64,000 nt of DNA from NCBI GenBank assembly GCA_018223435.1, contig JAGTTO010000001.1, forward strand, positions 2,728,001 to 2,792,000, written 5' to 3'. The translations under genes were made by a program, and so were the position numbers. Below, piece after piece: positions 41,778-50,140 of the stretch. Position 1 is the stretch's first letter; the number at the start of each line of letters is the position of its first letter. The notes below the pieces were generated by a model. The model had not been told where the DNA came from. It did not search any database and saw nothing but the letters and a program-made list of their open reading frames with translations. Source of the stretch: Lachnospiraceae bacterium Marseille-Q4251 (GTDB lineage Bacteria > Bacillota > Clostridia > Lachnospirales > Lachnospiraceae).

Positions 41778-43193
41778 TCAATGATTAGGGGCACAATTTA
41801 TGCAAAATCCATTTCCACCATCATTCTCAAAATTGATTTTACATCCACAATCAGGACAAATATTATATGCGCCTTCAACATATTCGTCATCATCTGTTTC
41901 AAATAAAGGTTGAAAATTCGTTTCTTTCAGTTTTCCGTCAATAATAGTAGCTTTTTCAAATCCATCGTCGCCCTCGAAGTCAAGGTACATATCTGCTTCT
42001 CGAATTACCTCTACTTGGATTTCGCCTTCAAAGCTGTGTGCTCCAGCAGGACCTAAAAGAATTTGTTTTGTTTCATCATCGCGTCCCCAATAGTCATACG
42101 ATGTGGCATCTGCTTCTATATGGAAGGTAAAAATATAAGTTATCGTATCATTATCTTTATCGACTTGCTCTGCCGAAAGAAATTCATATTCGGTAATTTC
42201 CAGCTCATCAATTCCATTTGTCCCGATGTGTGAAGAAGGCTCAAGATATTCTTCACCAGAGAAAGACAGAGCATCAGAAATGCTTTCAAATACAGCTTCA
42301 TGAACCCTATCAAAGTAGTCATCATCTGTTATCCTCAAGGCTATTTCAACAGCATCTGATTTTGGAATGCCATAGGTGACAGATATATTTGAAAAGAAAT
42401 CCAGTGCTGTAAGTGCCACAATTTGCATCTGAGTTTCTTGTTGAAATTCTTGACACAGATAAGGATGAAATTCCCTTTGGCCATTGTCATCTATCCACCA
42501 GTCGCTTTTTACATCATCAGTTACAAATATAACATTTACGCTTTTTTCTCTTGCATAGCGAAGAATTTCTTTCCACATAATTAGGTCGCTATATTTTCGG
42601 ACCCCATCTTTGTTTTTAGCATCTTTGAATCCTGGCGGTGTTTGCGGATCAGTTTTATATCTTCGCTCTCCTTCTTCACAAATCTGATATATTTCTTCTT
42701 GCGTAACGGATGTCATAACTCGAGAGTCATTTATGATTAGTTCGACCAAATCATATACCGGGTCTTGACCTTTCCACGGATTTGCGATTAAGTCAAGTAT
42801 AGTTCTATCCTCAAAAAATGCTTCTGGAATAGCCATGAGTTCATCGAACTTCTGGGATAAATCTGCACGCAATTCTTCAATATCAGGGTATTGTAATGAC
42901 TGCAAATTATCACATAGATTGAGAACTTTGCGAGCTGCATTGCTAATTTGTTTTTTGGTATCGTCGCCTACATTTTGTACTCTCTTTTCCATTTTGCCGA
43001 AATAGCCACGATAATGTTTTAGAAACTCATATCGTACAGTCGATGGCATAATAATGCCGCTTTGAATCGCCTGCATACATCTTAATGCAAAATCGGAAAA
43101 TTCCGGAGAGAAGCGATAAATGTGAAGATAGACATTAGTATCACAAATAACGATATAACCATTATCTATCAGTTCTTTTATATTAACAGGCAT
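41778..43193 (-). CDS. PIN-like nuclease protein with zinc-ribbon tail (cargo)
   Basis: A 471-aa protein on the opposite strand to all of G. The N-terminal half is a PIN-like domain of the PIN_8/DUF4935 kind: acidic residues in IVICDTNVYLHIY, in GVRKYSDLIMWKEILRYA and in VIFVTDDVKSDWW are in the expected order for a metal-dependent RNase. A middle beta-rich domain (about 290-440) is unassigned. The C-terminus CPDCGCKINFENDGGNGFCINC is a zinc ribbon. A+T-rich, with its own promoter-like region and terminator: a single-gene insert. Defence or toxin role is plausible but unproven. Confidence 0.82.
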   Translation of the reverse strand: MPVNIKELIDNGYIVICDTNVYLHIYRFSPEFSDFALRCMQAIQSGIIMPSTVRYEFLKHYRGYFGKMEKRVQNVGDDTKKQISNAARKVLNLCDNLQSLQYPDIEELRADLSQKFDELMAIPEAFFEDRTILDLIANPWKGQDPVYDLVELIINDSRVMTSVTQEEIYQICEEGERRYKTDPQTPPGFKDAKNKDGVRKYSDLIMWKEILRYAREKSVNVIFVTDDVKSDWWIDDNGQREFHPYLCQEFQQETQMQIVALTALDFFSNISVTYGIPKSDAVEIALRITDDDYFDRVHEAVFESISDALSFSGEEYLEPSSHIGTNGIDELEITEYEFLSAEQVDKDNDTITYIFTFHIEADATSYDYWGRDDETKQILLGPAGAHSFEGEIQVEVIREADMYLDFEGDDGFEKATIIDGKLKETNFQPLFETDDDEYVEGAYNICPDCGCKINFENDGGNGFCINCAPNH

Positions 43194-43262
43194 TTTGACC
43201 CCTCCTAAAATTTACTGCCTATATAAAGTTTACTGCGGTCAATATGTAGTGTCAATATAATA

Positions 43263-43285
43263 CTTCGGGCCATGTTGACCCGAAG
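43263..43285. repeat. Palindromic repeat copy 9
   Basis: CTTCGGGCCA-TGT-TGACCCGAAG, in the promoter-side gap between the PIN gene and CD1845. It probably marks the resumption of native G sequence after the PIN insert. Confidence 0.85.
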
Positions 43286-43375
43286 CTTCGGGACAGGATT
43301 CACTAATCTTTCGCAACATTTATGTCCCTGGGCAGGCATGATAAAATAGAGATAGAAAGAATAAAGGAGGTTTTG

Positions 43376-43669
43376 ATGATGAAGATACTGCTGAAAATAT
43401 TGGTTGCACCTTTCGCCCTGGCGCTGTCCCTTCTGACGGCTCTGCTGGTGTTCCTGTTTGATATTTGCGCCTTCCTGCTGACGATTGCCTCCGGGATCCT
43501 GGCGGTGCTGGGTATCGCCCTCTTTTTCACGCCGACCCCCATCGGCGGGATTGTATTTCTATTCCTCGCCTTTCTCCTTTCGCCGTATGGGCTGCAAGCG
43601 GCGGCTGACTCCCTTCTTTGGACGCTGGACGGAGGCAAATCCGCTCTGTACCGGTTTCTGGCAAGTTAA
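43376..43669 (+). CDS. CD1845-family membrane protein
   Basis: A 97-aa protein, ATG (43376) after AAAGGAGG. Hydrophobic through most of its length with spans around residues 6-30, 33-52 and 55-75; ends SLLWTLDGGKSALYRFLAS. It matches the small CD1845-type mobile-element proteins lying next to the relaxase in CTn2/Tn1549-type ICEs. Function unknown. Confidence 0.78.
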   Translation: MMKILLKILVAPFALALSLLTALLVFLFDICAFLLTIASGILAVLGIALFFTPTPIGGIVFLFLAFLLSPYGLQAAADSLLWTLDGGKSALYRFLAS

Positions 43670-43673
43670 GCAG

Positions 43674-43696
43674 CCTCGGGCCATACTGGCCCGAAG
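43674..43696. repeat. Palindromic repeat copy 10
   Basis: CCTCGGGCCA-TAC-TGGCCCGAAG, 4 bp after the CD1845 stop and before the relaxase ribosome site. Confidence 0.85.
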
Positions 43697-43747
43697 TCGG
43701 GGCGGTCTGGACGGGCCGCCCTTTTTCATAGAAGGGAGGGATGATTT

Positions 43748-45163
43748 CTGGCTACCACAACTTTGTTGCAGCGCCATGCAGGCGAAGGCGAAACGATTGC
43801 CGAGGCTATCCGGGATTGTCTGGACTATGGCAAAAACCCGGAGAAAACAGAAAGCGGAAAGTATATCTCCACTTATGAGTGCGACCCCGCCACCGTGGCG
43901 GACGAGTTTCTTTTGGCGAAAGCCAGCTATGCCGCCATGACAGGCCGGGGACAGAAAAAGGCCAATGATGTGCTGTGCTATCAGATACGACAGTCCTTCT
44001 ATCCGGGGGAGATCACACCGAAGGAGGCGAACCGTATCGGCTATGAGCTGGCTATGCGCTGGACAAAGGGGCGGCACGCTTTTATCGTTACCACGCACAC
44101 AGACCGCCAACACATCCATTGTCACATTTATTATAACTCCACCACCCTTGACTGCACCCGGAAATTCCGAAACTTTTGGGGCTCCAGCTTCGCCCTTCGG
44201 CGGCTCTCTGACAAGCTGTGCCTTGAAAACGGGCTGTCCATCGTGGAGAACCCGAAGCCCCGGAGCAAGGGCAAGTATCGGAACTATGGGGAGTGGCAGA
44301 AAGACCGGAAAGGGCCGCTTTCCTATCAGGACCGACTGCGCCTTGCCATTGATACCGCACTGGCCGAACGCCCCGCCGATCTGGATGAATTTCTTGTTCT
44401 GATGAAACGGGCCGGATATGAAGTCAAGAAGGTTCGGGGCGGCGGTATCAGTTTCCGGTTGACCGGGCAAGGGCAGGAACGCTTCACCCGTCTGCGTGCC
44501 TCCACGCTGGGGGACGGCTACGACTTGCAAGATGTTCTGGCCGCCATTGAGGGCAAAGAAAAACGCCCCGGGCACTCGGAACGGAAAATCAGTCTGGCGG
44601 TGGATATTCAAGCGAAGCTGGCTGCCGGTAAGGGGCCGGGATATGAACGCTGGGCGAAGGTATTTAACATTAAGCAGATGGCTGCTGCCCTTGCTTATAT
44701 ACAGGACAATGGCCTGACCGATTATGAGCAGTTGGCACAGAAAGCCACCGAGGCAGCAGGCCGTTTTCATGCCATTTCCGAGCAGATCAAGCAGACGGAA
44801 CAGGCCATGAAAACCAATGCCGGGCTAAAGGCCGCAACGGTTCAGTATGCCAAAACCCGTCCAGTCTTTGAGCAGTATAAGGCGACGAAGTACAGCCGGA
44901 AATTCCTTGCGGAGCATGAGGCCGACCTTGAACTGTACCGGGCTGCACAAGCGGAAATGCGCTCTCTGCTGGGTGGGGTGAAGCTCCCCAAAATGGATGT
45001 GCTGAAGGAAGAAGGCCGTAAGCTCACAGCAAAGAAAAAACAGCTCTATGGAGAATATCAAAAGGCACGACGGGATATGCAGGAGATCGTCACGATCAAG
45101 GCGAACATTGACACTTTGATGGGCTACACCGAGCCGGGCAGAAAGCATGAAAAGGAGCGTTGA
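43748..45163 (+). CDS. Relaxase/mobilization nuclease (G)
   Basis: A PF03432-class relaxase of about 471 aa. Homologues begin Met-Ala-Thr-Thr; here that position is CTG at 43748, 7 nt after GGAGGG, so a CTG start is likely (TTG at 43763 is the alternative). HAGEGETIAEAIRDCLDYGKNPEKTESG opens the domain and VTTHTDRQHIHCHIYYNS holds the metal-binding His residues. The C-terminal half has GPGYERWAKVFNIKQMAAAL and coiled-coil helices, as in the E relaxase. It starts ICE transfer at oriT; a candidate lies 60 bp downstream. Confidence 0.9.
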   Translation: MATTTLLQRHAGEGETIAEAIRDCLDYGKNPEKTESGKYISTYECDPATVADEFLLAKASYAAMTGRGQKKANDVLCYQIRQSFYPGEITPKEANRIGYELAMRWTKGRHAFIVTTHTDRQHIHCHIYYNSTTLDCTRKFRNFWGSSFALRRLSDKLCLENGLSIVENPKPRSKGKYRNYGEWQKDRKGPLSYQDRLRLAIDTALAERPADLDEFLVLMKRAGYEVKKVRGGGISFRLTGQGQERFTRLRASTLGDGYDLQDVLAAIEGKEKRPGHSERKISLAVDIQAKLAAGKGPGYERWAKVFNIKQMAAALAYIQDNGLTDYEQLAQKATEAAGRFHAISEQIKQTEQAMKTNAGLKAATVQYAKTRPVFEQYKATKYSRKFLAEHEADLELYRAAQAEMRSLLGGVKLPKMDVLKEEGRKLTAKKKQLYGEYQKARRDMQEIVTIKANIDTLMGYTEPGRKHEKER

Positions 45164-45197
45164 AATTATGAAAACAAGGAGCAAAGCGACGCTGACA

Positions 45198-45220
45198 CTT
45201 CGGGCCATGTTGGCCCGAAG
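45198..45220. repeat. Palindromic repeat copy 11
   Basis: CTTCGGGCCA-TGT-TGGCCCGAAG, perfect stem, 35 bp after the relaxase and 4 bp before the oriT candidate. Confidence 0.88.
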
Positions 45221-45224
45221 ATAC

Positions 45225-45248
45225 GGGTTTGGGGCGAGCCCCAACAAG
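45225..45248 (-). other. Candidate oriT of element G
   Basis: On the minus strand CTTGTTGGGG, CTCG, CCCCAAACCC: the hairpin TTGGGGC-TC-GCCCCAA. The same two blocks form the E candidate at 14652-14679. Lies just after the relaxase gene and where cargo begins. Confidence 0.55.
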
Positions 45249-45332
45249 CCGCCTTTGTGCCACTTGTGGCCACAGAGGCATTGCTTGCCACTTAGCGGCA
45301 GCCCCTAAAATGGCGCAAAAAAACAGAGGCCC

Positions 45333-45698
45333 TTATTCTGGAACCTCCGTTTCTCTGGCTTTCTTAATACCCTCGGCTGTGGCTTCTATCACGACAAGCT
45401 CTTTTTCATTCATGGAGTTTAGCAGCACATCAATGTGTTTTCTGCAAGAGCTTGACCTTGCCCCTCCGTCCGCATGAATAAACTGGTCAACTGAAACGTC
45501 AAACATAGTAATGAGTTTAACAAAAAGGTCGAAACTGGGATACTGACCTTTGTTCTCAATATTCATAATGGTACGGGAGTCACGGTCTACTAATTCCGCA
45601 ACATAGGCTTGTGTCCAGCCCTTTTCTTCTCTGGCTCGTTTGAGAGCCGCTCCGAGGCCGTGAAAGTCAAACCTTCTTTCATCTTGGTTCATTCTCAT
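45333..45698 (-). CDS. XRE-family regulator
   Basis: A 121-aa protein with an HTH in ALKRAREEKGWTQAYVAELVDRDSRTIMNIENKGQYPSFDLF (residues 17-58) and FDVSVDQFI; the C-terminal part (SCRKHIDVLLNSMNEKELVVIEATAEGI) is a conserved extension in ICE regulators. Divergent from the HTH and two-component genes at 45846. A perfect inverted repeat overlaps its start, suggesting autoregulation. Confidence 0.82.
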   Translation of the reverse strand: MRMNQDERRFDFHGLGAALKRAREEKGWTQAYVAELVDRDSRTIMNIENKGQYPSFDLFVKLITMFDVSVDQFIHADGGARSSSCRKHIDVLLNSMNEKELVVIEATAEGIKKARETEVPE

Positions 45699-45742
45699 AT
45701 CACCCTATATCATTCTACATTTCGGGTTGAATTATGAGAATG
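45690..45742. promoter_or_regulatory. Inverted repeat over the start of the XRE gene
   Basis: CATTCTCATA / TATGAGAATG (45690-45699 and 45733-45742), perfect 10 bp. The left arm contains the start codon of the gene at 45698, so it may be an operator or, in mRNA, hide the start. Confidence 0.55.
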
Positions 45743-45796
45743 TAATGAGATTTTACATTAAGTAGTATTTTATTTCGCATCCGTGTAGGCTCTAAC

Positions 45797-45825
45797 TTGT
45801 ATTATTCGAGGTAGAGAACTATAAT
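45797..45825 (+). promoter_or_regulatory. Sigma-A promoter for the cargo operon
   Basis: TTGTAT (45797-45802), 17-nt spacer, TATAAT (45820-45825). The first ATG (45846) is 20 nt downstream with GGAGG between. Drives the HTH gene and perhaps the two-component/ABC genes. Confidence 0.7.
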
Positions 45826-45845
45826 ATATCCTGTGGAGGTGCGAA

Positions 45846-46031
45846 ATGGACTATATGACATTGAAAGAGGCTGCCGAAAAGTGGGGCGTGACACCTCGTA
45901 GGGTAAATTATTATTGTGCCGGAGGGCGTATCCTCGGCGCTGTGAAAATGGCCGGTGTTTGGCTGCTCCCTAAAACTGCGGAGAAGCCTATGGATGCTCG
46001 TACAAAAGACTTTCGGAAAATAGATAAATAA
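45846..46031 (+). CDS. Small HTH DNA-binding protein
   Basis: A 61-aa protein: MDYMTLKEAAEKWGVTPRRVNYYCAGGRILGAVKMAGVWLLPK is an excisionase/MerR-like HTH_17 domain with a short basic tail. GGAGG 7 nt before ATG. In related ICEs such genes stand before two-component/ABC cargo, so it may regulate it rather than act in excision. Confidence 0.78.
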   Translation: MDYMTLKEAAEKWGVTPRRVNYYCAGGRILGAVKMAGVWLLPKTAEKPMDARTKDFRKIDK

Positions 46032-46073
46032 TTGAAAAAGGATTGCTATATTTGCTGTTAGGAGGTGAGCATA

Positions 46074-46748
46074 ATGAATGCAAAGATACTGATTGCTGAC
46101 GATGAAAGCGATATTGTTTCTATGCTCGGCAGCTTTTTTGAAAGCAAGGGCTTTCGTGTCTTGCCTGCTTCCAATGGTGCAGAAGCACTAAAGCAAGTGG
46201 AAAAACAACCGGATATTATTTTGCTTGACATCAATATGCCCGGAACGGACGGGTTAGAGGTTTGCAAGCGTATCCGCGATCACATATCCTGCCCAATCCT
46301 TTTTCTGACTGCCCGAATCGAAGATACAGATAAGGTAAACGGCTTTGCTGTTGGCGGCGACGATTACATTGTGAAGCCCTTTTCACTTATGGAACTTGAA
46401 GCGCGGGTGTGCGCTCATCTGCGCCGGGAAGCGCGACACAACTTTGAAGCGCAAGTCAAGTTTTCCGGTGATTTGACGATTGACTATTCGGAACGTTGCT
46501 TGTTCTTTGGCGATAAGCGTGTCGGTCTTGCAAAAAAGGAATTTGATATTGTGGAACTGCTTTCTCAAAATCCGGGACAGGTCTTTGATAAAGAACGGAT
46601 TTATGAGCGTATTTGGGGTTATGACAGCGAGGGCGACAGCAGCGTTGTGGCAGAGCATATCCGCAGGATACGAACAAAGATTGCGGCATATACAGACCGG
46701 GTATATATTGAAACAGTTTGGGGGTGCGGATATAAATGGTTAAAATAA
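46074..46748 (+). CDS. OmpR-family response regulator
   Basis: A 224-aa regulator. Receiver domain: acidic pocket DDES (residues 9-12), phospho-acceptor in IILLDINMPG, switch Thr in FLTAR and Lys in VKPFS. Winged-HTH output domain from about 125 (LAKKEFDIVELLSQNPGQVFDKERIYERIWG ... YIETVWGCGYKW). ATG after GGAGGTG. Its end overlaps the histidine kinase by 13 bp. VanR-like in layout; likely controls the ABC exporter behind it in response to a peptide or antibiotic. Confidence 0.92.
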   Translation: MNAKILIADDESDIVSMLGSFFESKGFRVLPASNGAEALKQVEKQPDIILLDINMPGTDGLEVCKRIRDHISCPILFLTARIEDTDKVNGFAVGGDDYIVKPFSLMELEARVCAHLRREARHNFEAQVKFSGDLTIDYSERCLFFGDKRVGLAKKEFDIVELLSQNPGQVFDKERIYERIWGYDSEGDSSVVAEHIRRIRTKIAAYTDRVYIETVWGCGYKWLK

Positions 46749-47914
46749 TGCGACCCGTACAAAATTTATCTCTGCGTAAAAGTCTTGTACTCTATATTGT
46801 TCTCTTTGTTATGTTCGCTCTTGCCCTATCAATTATGACTGCTTCTGTATGTGAAACTGTCGCCGATAAAATCAATGAAAAGTACCCTAATACTGGCGAA
46901 AAATACTACTTGACGAATGAACAGGGGGAACGTTTGGGAGAAGGAACTTATATTTATAAGGAGCTGCCTGTCTTGAACGAACAAGACGAACAATTGCTTG
47001 CTATATTAGATTTGTTGCCAACCGTTACACCCCCTATTTATTCTGCATTCTGTATCATAGCGGCTGCGCTATTGTTTTACAAAAATAAACTGAAAAAACC
47101 GCTTGCTGAACTGCGGGCGGCTTCTGAAAAAATAGCGAACAATGATTTGGACTTTTCAATCGACTATGACAGCAACGATGAATTGGGGCAGCTTTGCGCG
47201 TCCTTTGAAATCATGCGGACAACCCTTGCGGATAATTTCTCTAAAATGTGGCGGCAAGTTGAAGAAAGAAAAGCACTCAACGCCGCTTTTGCTCACGATT
47301 TGCGTACCCCTCTGACGGTACTAAAAGGCTATAATGAAATGCTGCAAGCCAGCGACAATTCCCAAACGAGGGAAACCGCCGCCACAATGGGAAAGCATAT
47401 TTCCCGTATGGAAAACTATGTGAGCAGTATGAGCAATCTTAGGCGTATGGAAGATACGCAGCCGGATTACAAGTTGATTGACTTGCAACCGTTGGTATCT
47501 TCTTTATATGACAGCGCAAAAATCGTTTGTACGAAAAACGGAAAAGAGTTGATTTTACAAAATGACATCCCTATTTTGCAGCTATCTCTTGACAGTGCAT
47601 TTATCTCACAGGTATGCAACAACTTGATTTCTAATGCTGTGCGGTATGCCCGTACTTTGGTAACAATATCTTTCGCCTTGCATGACAACGGTTTGCTGCT
47701 TTCCGTATCGGACGATGGGAATGGTTTTGATAAAGACAGCCTACAAAAAGCCGCAAATCCGTACTTCACAGGGGAAAGCAACCATTCCGAGCATTTCGGA
47801 CTTGGGTTATATATTTGTAAGCTACTTTGTGAACACCATAACGGTTATCTGAGGATTGAAAATACCGAAGTGGGAGCAAAAGTTTCCGCCTTCTTCAAAA
47901 CTCCTGTCTTGTAG
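46736..47914 (+). CDS. Sensor histidine kinase
   Basis: A 392-aa membrane kinase. Span 1 at about 15-38, an extracellular loop of about 60 residues (INEKYPNTGEKYYLTNEQGE...), span 2 near 98-116, HAMP segment KKPLAELRAASEKIANNDLDF, phospho-His in AFAHDLRTPLTVLKGYNEML (about His186), and ATPase motifs NLISNAVRYA, VSDDGNGF and HFGLGLYICKLL. Partner of the regulator upstream; the small sensor loop fits the class that senses envelope-active peptides together with an ABC transporter. Confidence 0.92.
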   Translation: MVKIMRPVQNLSLRKSLVLYIVLFVMFALALSIMTASVCETVADKINEKYPNTGEKYYLTNEQGERLGEGTYIYKELPVLNEQDEQLLAILDLLPTVTPPIYSAFCIIAAALLFYKNKLKKPLAELRAASEKIANNDLDFSIDYDSNDELGQLCASFEIMRTTLADNFSKMWRQVEERKALNAAFAHDLRTPLTVLKGYNEMLQASDNSQTRETAATMGKHISRMENYVSSMSNLRRMEDTQPDYKLIDLQPLVSSLYDSAKIVCTKNGKELILQNDIPILQLSLDSAFISQVCNNLISNAVRYARTLVTISFALHDNGLLLSVSDDGNGFDKDSLQKAANPYFTGESNHSEHFGLGLYICKLLCEHHNGYLRIENTEVGAKVSAFFKTPVL

Positions 47915-47940
47915 ATAAAAAATAGATATTTACCCGCTAT

Positions 47941-47974
47941 ACTCTCCATGAAAACACATGGAGAGTATTTTATT
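47941..47974 (+). terminator. Hairpin between kinase and ABC genes
   Basis: ACTCTCCATG / CATGGAGAGT (47941-47950 and 47957-47966), perfect, followed by ATTTTATT. A partial terminator or attenuator that would lower or uncouple ABC expression from the regulators. Confidence 0.7.
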
Positions 47975-48001
47975 GCTCCCTATGGAGAAAGGAGCTTTTT
48001 T

Positions 48002-48877
48002 ATGGAATTAAAGACAGTTGGACTGACAAAAAAGTTCGGTTCCAAAATCGCCGTAGACGATTTGAATATTACTCTGGCTAATGGTGTCTACGGCTTGCTG
48101 GGCGCAAATGGCGCAGGAAAAACAACGCTAATGCGGCTGCTTTGCAATATCCAAAATCCCACTTCCGGAAAAATACTGTTGAATGGGAAAAATGCTGTTG
48201 GGCTGGGTGAACGCTATCGAAGCCTCTTGGGCTACTTGCCCCAGCACTTCGGATATTACCCGGACTTTTCAGCGTTTGACTTCCTGCTATATGTTTCTGC
48301 CCTAAAAGGCTTGGACGAGAAGGCAGCGCGGAAGAAATCAAAAGAACTGCTGGAAGCGGTAGATTTATCAAAGGAAAGTAAGCACAAAATCAAAACTTTT
48401 TCGGGAGGCATGAAACAGCGTTTAGGGATTGCACAAGCCATGCTCAATGATCCCCGCATTTTGATTTTAGACGAGCCGACGGCGGGGCTTGACCCGAAAG
48501 AGCGCGTCCGTTTCCGCAATTTGATTAGTGCCTTTTCCAAAGACCGCATTGTAATCCTGTCTACGCATATTGTTTCCGATGTGGAGTTTATCGCGGAGGA
48601 AATCATTATGATGAAGTCCGGGCAAATCATTCATTTTGGAAATCCGCAGGAGATTACTTCTGAAATCAACGGTCAAGTATGGGAATGTACGGTTCCGACT
48701 GCCTATGCGGAAAAATACGCGGCTTCCTATAATACAAGCAATCTGCGGAATACCAGCGAAAACCAGACAATCCTGCGGATTGTTGGAGATCGTCCGCCGA
48801 TGGAAAATGCAGTAAGGGTACAGCCTACTTTGGAAGATTTGTACCTGTTCTATTTCAAAGGAGGCTGTGAAGAATGA
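48002..48877 (+). CDS. ABC transporter ATP-binding protein
   Basis: A 291-aa ABC ATPase, ATG at 48002 after AAAGGAG (an ATG at 47948 lies in the hairpin). Walker A GANGAGKTT near residue 33, Q-loop LPQHFGYYPD, signature FSGGMKQR, Walker B ILILDEPTAGLDP, and H-loop STHIVSD. The C-terminal extension after residue 215 is typical of bacitracin/lantibiotic-type exporters. Overlaps the permease gene by 4 bp. Probably exports or expels an antimicrobial peptide. Confidence 0.92.
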   Translation: MELKTVGLTKKFGSKIAVDDLNITLANGVYGLLGANGAGKTTLMRLLCNIQNPTSGKILLNGKNAVGLGERYRSLLGYLPQHFGYYPDFSAFDFLLYVSALKGLDEKAARKKSKELLEAVDLSKESKHKIKTFSGGMKQRLGIAQAMLNDPRILILDEPTAGLDPKERVRFRNLISAFSKDRIVILSTHIVSDVEFIAEEIIMMKSGQIIHFGNPQEITSEINGQVWECTVPTAYAEKYAASYNTSNLRNTSENQTILRIVGDRPPMENAVRVQPTLEDLYLFYFKGGCEE

Positions 48878-49950
48878 AAAAACTAATTTATTTTGAACTG
48901 CGGAAGATTTTTTCCAAGCGTTTATCTATGGTTACCCTTATCGGGATACTTCTATTCTCTGCTTTGCTTTCTTTTTCCACCTATCAAAACAAATACGCTT
49001 TTGACCAGAACGCCGGTGAAGGTTCCGGCAAAGCAGCAGTAGAAATCGACAAGGAAATCGCAGCAAAGTATGAAGGAATCCTGACCGATGAAAAAGTGCG
49101 ACAAATGATGTCTGATTTTGCGCCGACATCAGATTTGCATGGGTTGAATGCGGCCTATATTTACCAAAACGCCATGCAATCCGCAGCCTTTTCACGATTT
49201 TCAGATCTGAACGGAAATTGGAACGGATTGAGTGTTTCCGATGTGTTCGGTAATGAAGAAATCAAAATTGGCTATGTAGATGGTTGGCTTTCAACAAGTA
49301 AAAACATGGTGCGGGTTTTTATCGCGCTTGCTCTTGCGGTTATCATCATGCTTGCTCCGATTTTCTCCGGCGAGTATGAAGGCGTTGACAATATCATATT
49401 GACAAGCAAATACGGAAAAACCAAATGTGCTACTGCAAAGGTAGTAGCTGGCATTCTCACCGCCATTCTCACCACTGCGCTGATAGTAGCTTTTAACTTA
49501 TTTCTTGCGCGTGCTTTTTACGGAACGGAAGGATTGAATTGCAGTATTCTATTTGCTCCCAGCGAATATGTTGAAGCATTTATCCCTTTTAATATCACCT
49601 GTGGGACGCTGCTCAAATATCAAATCCTGTTGGCATTTACCTGTACCATCAGCGTTACAGGAATTACATTGTTGATGTCTGCAATCAGTAAAAATCAGAT
49701 TGTAGCTTTGGTTGCGGTAATGGCAATTTTTCTGTTCCCGGTTTTGCTGCCGATCCCGGAAACAAATCCATTGTTCCGATTGGTCGGGCTTCTTCCTGTC
49801 TACCATGTTCTGGCTGTTTCGCTTCTATCGGTGGAACAAATGAGCAACGGTATGCTGTATGCGATATGGGCAATCCCAACGGCATTGATCTTTTTGGGAA
49901 TTGGCGCTGGTTTTTCTCGCCATATATTTGCGAAGCACCAAGTTTCATAA
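48874..49950 (+). CDS. ABC transporter permease
   Basis: A 358-aa membrane protein: first span LSMVTLIGILLFSALLSF, a large outside loop (about 35-140), then five spans (MVRVFIALALAVIIMLAPIFSG, ILTAILTTALIVAFNLF, ILLAFTCTISVTGITLLMSAI, IVALVAVMAIFLFPVLLP, MLYAIWAIPTALIFLGIGA). This is the ABC-2-like permease plan for peptide-resistance exporters. Partner of the ATPase upstream. Last cargo gene before native G sequence resumes. Confidence 0.87.
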   Translation: MKKLIYFELRKIFSKRLSMVTLIGILLFSALLSFSTYQNKYAFDQNAGEGSGKAAVEIDKEIAAKYEGILTDEKVRQMMSDFAPTSDLHGLNAAYIYQNAMQSAAFSRFSDLNGNWNGLSVSDVFGNEEIKIGYVDGWLSTSKNMVRVFIALALAVIIMLAPIFSGEYEGVDNIILTSKYGKTKCATAKVVAGILTAILTTALIVAFNLFLARAFYGTEGLNCSILFAPSEYVEAFIPFNITCGTLLKYQILLAFTCTISVTGITLLMSAISKNQIVALVAVMAIFLFPVLLPIPETNPLFRLVGLLPVYHVLAVSLLSVEQMSNGMLYAIWAIPTALIFLGIGAGFSRHIFAKHQVS

Positions 49951-50102
49951 ATATGGAATAATCTGCCGCACGACGGCAAAAGAAAAAAAGCCGTCGTAAA
50001 GCAGACACATTCACACGCCCATGAAGCGGTGGCTTTGATTTTCAGAGCCGCCGTTTCTTTTCGTCTATCCTAAACCAACGACGACCTAACACCGTGTAAA
50101 TC

Positions 50103-50140
50103 CACGGCGGCATATAGGAGGATTGCCGCCGTGTCTATTT
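50103..50140 (+). terminator. Intrinsic terminator of the ABC operon
   Basis: CACGGCGGCA / TGCCGCCGTG (50103-50112 and 50124-50133), then TCTATTTTT. Confidence 0.82.

Noticed and set aside
43559..44770. Minus-strand frame of 403 codons
   Set aside because: Opposite CD1845 and the G relaxase; no motif, and it would run through a palindromic repeat.
46074..49950. vanB-type glycopeptide resistance operon, suggested by the Tn1549-like host
   Set aside because: The regulator pair is followed by an ABC exporter, with no ligase, dehydrogenase or D,D-peptidase genes.
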